Shown here in pieces: positions 58,404-64,000 of a DNA stretch of 64,000 nt. The DNA is from Sodiomyces alkalinus F11 (Eukaryota; Ascomycota; Sordariomycetes; Glomerellales; Plectosphaerellaceae), in contig NW_021167079.1 of the NCBI RefSeq assembly GCF_003711515.1, positions 299,471-363,470 on the forward strand, given 5' to 3'. Position 1 is the stretch's first letter. Every line of letters starts with the position of its first letter. The position numbers and the translations under genes are program-made. The notes under the pieces are model-generated. The model was not told the DNA's origin and did not search any database. It worked only from the letters and a program-made list of their open reading frames with translations.

Positions 58404-58519
58404 TATCGAATAGACTATAGTCTTTTCGATTACGTAATAGGCCGGATTACTAAGAGTATAATCCGGGTAGACGCTTATAGAATCTGCACTAAATATACTA
58501 CGGTGGCCGCGTTTCCTGA
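58404..58519 (+). repeat. copia G LTR 3, truncated by copy F
   Basis: Starts TATCGAATAG and aligns with LTR 1 and LTR 2 up to GCGTTTCCTGA, where copy F is inserted (left flank CCTGA at 58515-58519). Its remainder should follow copy F outside the window. Confidence 0.75.
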
Positions 58520-58802
58520 TATCGTATGGGCAGGACCACGATATAGTCTATAGGGGATCCAGGGGGAATCCACTCTACGACTAAGGGCTCCGGATATCGG
58601 GGACTTTGGGTATCAGAATATAATAAGGGTGGATATCGAAAAAGACCGGATAGGATCCAAATGATATAGTACCTATAATAGAGTCTTTACCACCTAAATT
58701 AAGGGTATAAGAGACTCTCCTAGATATAATTTGATATCATATATACACACGAGATTTCTGCTCTACTAAGTTAATTATTAAAGTGCCTTTTAACGTGCGA
58801 TA
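58520..58802 (+). repeat. family-1 LTR, copy F 5' LTR
   Basis: 283 bp, starting TATCGTATGGGCAGG and ending ACGTGCGATA. It includes an extra CCGGATATCGGGGAC-like segment also seen in copy B. Confidence 0.9.
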
Positions 58803-58816
58803 GTTATAAGCCCGGT
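58803..58816 (+). other. primer binding site, copy F
   Basis: GTTATAAGCCCGGT directly after the LTR. With TAA restored to TGA, as in copy E, GTTATGAGCCC is complementary to the anticodon arm of initiator tRNA-Met. Confidence 0.65.
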
Positions 58817-61800
58817 TTATAACGCCTAAACGATAGATATTAATAAGGCTACCCCTATTCCACTATAAACAAGTAATCATGTCTATATAAGCACTCTTAA
58901 ATAACTACTATCGACCTGATTAGAGTAATTAAGAGACTAATTAACCTACCTATTAATTAACTAACCGATAAATGATAATCTAGTAAGGATATCTTCTAAC
59001 GTATCTAACGCTGAATAGAAGGCGGCCGCTACTACCCTTATTAACTAGAGGGATTAGGTAGTTTAGGAGCGCGCCGTACGCGGTAAATCGGCCTCCTGCT
59101 AGGATAACTACCTTAATCTAAAGCTAAGCGATAAGGAGGCTAACGCTTATCTCCTCCCTATACCTATATCCCTTAAGGTTCGTAAATACGAAGCCCTCGC
59201 CGCGGACCCTAACGCGGAGGAGGCCACGGCCACCACCGTTACGGCTACTCCGCCTTCTACTATCACGTTAAAGGGCGATAAGGCCACGGCTTCCATGGAC
59301 GCCGTCGCTACGGCCGCTGCTATAGCGGCTATGGCCGCTGGTAAGAGGAAGACGGCCGCTCGCCGGAAGGCTACGGCTATAACGAAAGAATTAACGACTA
59401 GGACGCCCACGTTTATCGACGACCTCTTTAAAAAGGGGCGCACGCGGTACCTATAAGATCGCCGTATATACCGCGAGGAAAAGGCAGACTATAACGCGTA
59501 GTAGAAGGAGTTTAATAAGGTACACTCCTATATTAAAGGGACTGTGTATACCACGTTACGTAACCTCCTCGCCTAGCTATAGGACGATACCGTAAATAAC
59601 CCGCGGGCCTAGATTACTCTCATACACGCGCACGCAGGACTAATACCTATAGACCTCCGTAAGGAAGCCTTAGTCCTGTACCGACGATATACTACGCCTA
59701 TAAAGGCTATACCTAAGGATATAGACGCCTAGGTAGTAAGCTAGAAAACAGCGATAAAGCACTGTAAATTTATAGGCGTTTTAGAGCTATTAAGCGCGGA
59801 CCGTTAGACAGAAAACGCGTTAAAAGCTATTAGACCTATTACACAGGAATAGAGTAATAATTACCTAGTAAATAACTATAATAAGATTAGGGAAAACGAC
59901 CTGACGATTAACGACTTCGTAAAGGCTCTAAGGGCGGTTCTTAGTAATATAAAGAGCCTGTAATCCTCCTCTATAAAGCCTAGGGTTAGGAGAGGCACCT
60001 TTAATACCCTTAGGAACCTCCCCGATACTAAGGATACTACTACTACTAATAATAAAAATAATAAAAAGCGTCCTCGTAGCGATACGTCCTTAAAGGCTAT
60101 CCCTCCCGTAGTAAGAAGGCCCTATAAGATATACGAAAACACTTATACTACTGCCGCCTATTAGTACGTAAGGCCGGATATACGCCCTTATAACTGGCGT
60201 GGCCCTGAAGATATTATAAAGGTCGCGGAAAAGAAGATATGTATTTATAGTTTTAAAAGCCGCGTGGATATCGCGATATAGAAGAGGCGGGAAGTAGTAG
60301 CTGCCACTGCTAATAAGATAGAGGAAGTCTAAGAAGATTAACTCTATAATACTACGCCTACTATAGTTTATAAAGACCTGTCCGTTACCACGACGGGGAG
60401 ACTAGGAGCCCCCCTAACCTAGGGGGTAGCGCGTTATCGTACGACGATACTATTAAGATTATAATAAGAATAGGAGATATGCCTTTCTATTAACTAAGCT
60501 AAAGCTCTATTATACTACGCGATCCTAGACTTAGGATCGTTAATCTATATCTTTAATAATCGAGGCCGTTTTACGGCCGTTAGACTACCCACGGTTAATC
60601 TATTAACGCTTTAGGTAGGTACTTATAAGGCTTTTATCCTCGGATACGGAGACGTTAAGCTATGTGTATAATTCTTAGCGGGTATAAAGAGGCTGCTATG
60701 CCTCCGTGATGTTATATACTATAAGGAATATATCACTAATATCGTCTCGGAATACTAGCTACGCCTATAAGACTACTACTAGGATACCGTAAACGATACT
60801 ATTGTTAGCTCCGCTAACGACCGGCCTATCTATAAGCTACTAGATATCTACGGCTAGTATATAATCGAGCGCGCGGAAGCCACGGCCGCTACCGCGTTCG
60901 TGGTCTTAGTAAGGCACCCCCGCGATAACCCGTATAGAAGATCACGATAACCGCAGTAACCGTAGAAGACTACGGTATAATAGTGGCATAAACGCCTTAG
61001 CTATTACAGCACCGATACTCTTATAAAGATCGTTAACGCTATTTAGGAGGTAAGGATAAAAGGACTACGTATAACGGACTATAACGCGCCTAGATAGTCG
61101 TAAGTGCCTACGTAGATCCGGTGGATACTATCCCTTTACCCGTTAAAGCCCGGTGAGGCCCTAGCTATTAATTTTCACGATCTAGAAGAGGCGGAGCAGT
61201 TAGTGGGCGGATAGTATAAGTCTATTATATTTATTATAGACATGTATATAGGTTATACGTGGGATTACTACCTATAAAAGAGAGACTAAGGCTTTTTCCT
61301 ACACGCTCTACAGCATATTTTTACCCTGCTTAAGACTTAATTCGATATTAGGCCACGTGTTCTACGGGCTGATTCTAAGATATTTGAATACCCAGAAGTC
61401 GTTACTTTCCTCGCTGCTAAGGGGGTAGAAGGCTAGCCGTCGGTATTATATTTATAGGATTAAAACGGCATAGTAGAACGGATTAAAGGTATCGTTAAGA
61501 GAAGGGCGAGGGCTATAAGGATTAGAGCTAATCTGCCTATATCTATCTGGCCTAAGATCTTTAAGACGGCTATATATCTGTATAACAGAACGCCACGATA
61601 TATTAATAACTGGAAGACACTATACGAAGCCCTGCGCAGCCGTTAACCTAACCTTACGCACCTACGAGCTTACGCCTATAAAGCCTTTATAAAAACGCGC
61701 GATACCTAAGCTAAAAGGAACCGCCTGTAAAGGCTAGAACCGAAGGTATAGATCGGCTATTATATCAGATACTAATCCTCGAATAGCTTCCGTATTTAGC

Positions 61801-61989
61801 TACTATACCTAACGAATATTATTACTATAAGAGATATGGTCTTTAATGAAAATAAGATATTTAACGGTAGGATTACAACGCTATAAGCTATGGCTTCCGC
61901 CGAGGAAATCGGGGAACGCCTATAATCTATCCGTATCACCTATACTATAACCGCGAATAGGCTGCTATTAAGGGGTATAGCTATAGACG

Positions 61990-62380
61990 TGTTAGATCTT
62001 AAGTCGGAAGACTTTTACGCTACTGCTATTACTACGGACAAAGGCGAGGCCGTCGCTATTACTACGAAAGAGGCCACTACTATTACTACAGACTATACCG
62101 CTATTACTACGGGCACCGCTATTACTACGGATACTACTATTTTTATAGGAGAAGACTATACTACCGCTATTATTACGGGTAAAGGCGACGCTACTGCTAT
62201 TACTACGGATAAAGGCGAGGCCGTTATTATTACTAGAGAGGGGCTACTACTATTACTATAGACGAGGTTCTAAATCTATAGTCTAATAACTAGGCTATAG
62301 ATTTAAAACCTCGTAACTCCGACGATACCACTATTACTACGGGCGAGGCTACCGCTATTATTACGGATACTTTACGGTTT
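61990..62380 (+). repeat. Thr-rich coding repeats in the pol linker, copy F
   Basis: Degenerate units built on GCTATTACTACGG and AAAGGCGAGGC, coding for A-I-T-T-D-K-G-E-A-like peptides. About ten partial units flank the palindrome. It stays open for 90 codons because the unit contains few Gln or Trp codons for RIP to kill. Confidence 0.8.
62262..62314. repeat. 53 bp palindrome in the pol linker, copy F
   Basis: Arms begin ACGAGGTTCTAAATCTATAG and end CTATAGATTTAAAACCTCGT around a TAATAACTAG-containing centre. Differences from copies A and E are transitions only. Confidence 0.88.
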
Positions 62381-64000
62381 ACTACTACGAGGTTTAAACC
62401 GTTTCCCACGCTTTTAATATCCCCTAAAGATCCCGTGCGCGCGTTCCTTATAGCGTTAGCGGTGGTTAGGGGCGCTAAGGTGGAAGAACACGATAACCAC
62501 TAACGGATAGCTATAGGTGCCTTTAGGGGGTGCCTATCGGCTATACTCCTATCGGCTGCGCGCCTATTACCCGCGCGCTAATCTATCGCGAGAACTATCG
62601 TAAGTCTATACATAACCGAGAAGGTCTAGAACGATAACGCCTAAAAGGCGTTCTTTAACGCTAGCAGGACTTATAACCCTATACACACGAGGAAGTAAAC
62701 TATTAACGACGACGATATCGGTGCTATAGATTCCCCTTATACCTCCTAGCCGTTATCGCTATTGTATATAACCCGCGAGAATCTCCCGGCTCTACTAAAC
62801 CACCACCGCGATATACGCCTCTATCCGTTACGGGAGCGGTGGTTATAGACCGAGGGGGAAGACTTTAAGGGGCACCGATAGATAGGCTACTAGTAGGAGG
62901 TAGGTGGTGATTAGGCTAATAAGTAATAAGTCCTCGCCTATAGATAGGTATACACCTATAAATTTAATAAGGAGGGCACCCTCCTTAAGTGTAAGGCACG
63001 GCTTATAGTCCGAGGGGATTAATAAAAACGGTTAAAGACTAAAGATAACTACGCCGTAACGCTAGCCTCGCGGTCTTTCTGTATACTAATAGCGATCGCT
63101 ACCCGATTTAACCTGGAGATAAGGTAGTTCGATACCGTTAACACGTTCGTTAACGCTAGCCTTAAAGAAGAGGTATTTATACAGATGTCGTAAGGCTACG
63201 AAGTACTAGGTAAGGTCCTGCTACTACGGAAAGCCCTCTTCGGTTTAAGGGTATCGCCACTACTATAGTAAGAGGAATATAGCGGTACGCTATAGAGGAT
63301 AGGCTTTATAGCCGTCCTTAATAACCCCTGTATTATAATCCGTGACAGTTTAATCCTATTCTTCTACGTTAACGACATCAGACTTATATACTATAGAGAC
63401 CGTAAGACGGACGCCGACGACCTCGAGGCTGCCCTTAAGCGAAGCTATAGGTTATTAGGAGGCGAAGAAATCCGTTAGTTCCTGGGAATTAAGGTCCTAA
63501 GGGATAGAGCCACCTATAGGTTATAGCTATTTTAGTCCTCCTACGTGGAGAAGATCGCGGTTAAATACTACGTAGATATACTCTACCGAAAACTATTAAA
63601 GGTCCTATTATCTATAGAGCCGGTAATGCCCCGAGACGGCACCCGCGCGTTGATTCCCGAGGTCCGTTAGTATTAGGGAATAATCAGTTCTATCTTATAT
63701 GCCGTTATCGTGATAAGACCCGATATCGTGTTCGCCTGCTTAAAGCTTTCCCAATATAACGTTAACCCCTCCTCTAACCACCTTAAGAGGGCTTAATAAG
63801 TGCTACTATTCCTATACTATATAAGACACTATTACCTAGAATTCGGCGGGGATAGGCTTTTCCTAATAGTAAGCGACGCGTCCTTTAGGGATAATCTAGA
63901 CCGTAAGAGTTCGTAAGAATATACGATAAAGCTCTTCGGCGGTATTATTAACTGCAAAGCGGGTAAATAACTAACGGTCACGACGTCGTTAACAGAATCG

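Larger units (their letters stand above)
58520..64000 (+). mobile_element. copia family 1, copy F (3' end beyond window)
   Basis: Plus-strand element inserted in LTR 3 of family G. It has a 283 bp 5' LTR (58520-58802), primer site, gag, protease, integrase, linker with palindrome, RT and the beginning of RNase H. It serves as the uninterrupted reference for copy C around the copy D insertion point. Confidence 0.9.
58980..64000 (+). pseudogene. copia gag-pol polyprotein, copy F (partial)
   Basis: Gag about 58980-60340, with Ala/Thr-rich and basic segments (K-R-K-T-A-A-R-R-K near 59345) and L-F-K-K-G-R-T-R-Y at 59425. Protease near 60525 reads I-L-D-L-G-S-L-I-Y-I-F-N-N (Ser lost). Integrase about 60880-61720 has F-I-I-D-M-Y-I-G-Y-T near 61235, L-Y-N-R-T-P near 61580 and F-K-T-A-I-Y. 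Linker 61990-62380. RT about 62880-63620, with F-N-L-E-I-R-(Q)-F-D near 63110 and F-F-Y-V-N-D at 63358-63375. RNase H begins near 63840 (G-G-D-R-L-F-L-I-V-S-D-A-S-F). The open frame at 61989-62261 is the repeat linker itself in the sense direction. Confidence 0.85.

Overview
The window looks like a gene-poor, transposon-rich block from a filamentous ascomycete (Pezizomycotina) genome that carries out repeat-induced point mutation (RIP). TA dinucleotides are very abundant, CA and TG are scarce, and CG is retained. Almost every transposon reading frame is interrupted by TAG or TAA exactly where the family expects Gln or Trp, and the few long open frames almost lack His, Gln, Trp, Met and Cys. 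No bacterial features are present. I see one intact gene, at 44711-46120, encoding the fungal mitochondrial small-subunit ribosomal protein Mrp51 (bS1m). It sits in an unmutated island of about 2 kb with normal codon use.

Layout. 1-3172: 3' part of a Tad1-like LINE. 3230-7560: wrecked Ty3/gypsy chromovirus (gag, C2H2 finger, protease, integrase C-terminus and chromodomain; RT, RNase H and integrase core missing). 7560-10140: spacer, then a long RIP-degraded gag-like frame of unknown family. 10140-17310: near-complete second Tad1-like LINE. 17314-22355: tandem repeats, LTR-like unmutated sequence, a large inverted repeat and a minus-strand copia fragment. 22356-43128: four members of one copia family ('family 1', copies A-D). 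A is complete. B is truncated. C is 5'-truncated and split by D. 43129-44430: unrecognised degraded sequence. 44430-46379: the Mrp51 island. 46380-58519: a second copia family ('G'), whose first LTR is split by complete family-1 copy E and whose third LTR copy is split by family-1 copy F. 58520-64000: copy F, running off the window.

Family 1 has 263-287 bp LTRs (TG...CA ends), 5 bp target duplications, a primer site complementary to the anticodon arm of initiator tRNA-Met, a polypurine tract, and the order gag-protease-integrase-linker-RT-RNase H. The linker carries Thr-rich repeats around a 53 bp palindrome. Insertion order can be read from the nesting: G before E and F; C before D.

All transposon proteins were read by eye, treating in-frame TAG/TAA as mutated Gln/Trp codons. 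Domain limits are approximate (about +/-50 bp). LTR ends and target duplications were read base by base. No database search, alignment program or dinucleotide count was run.
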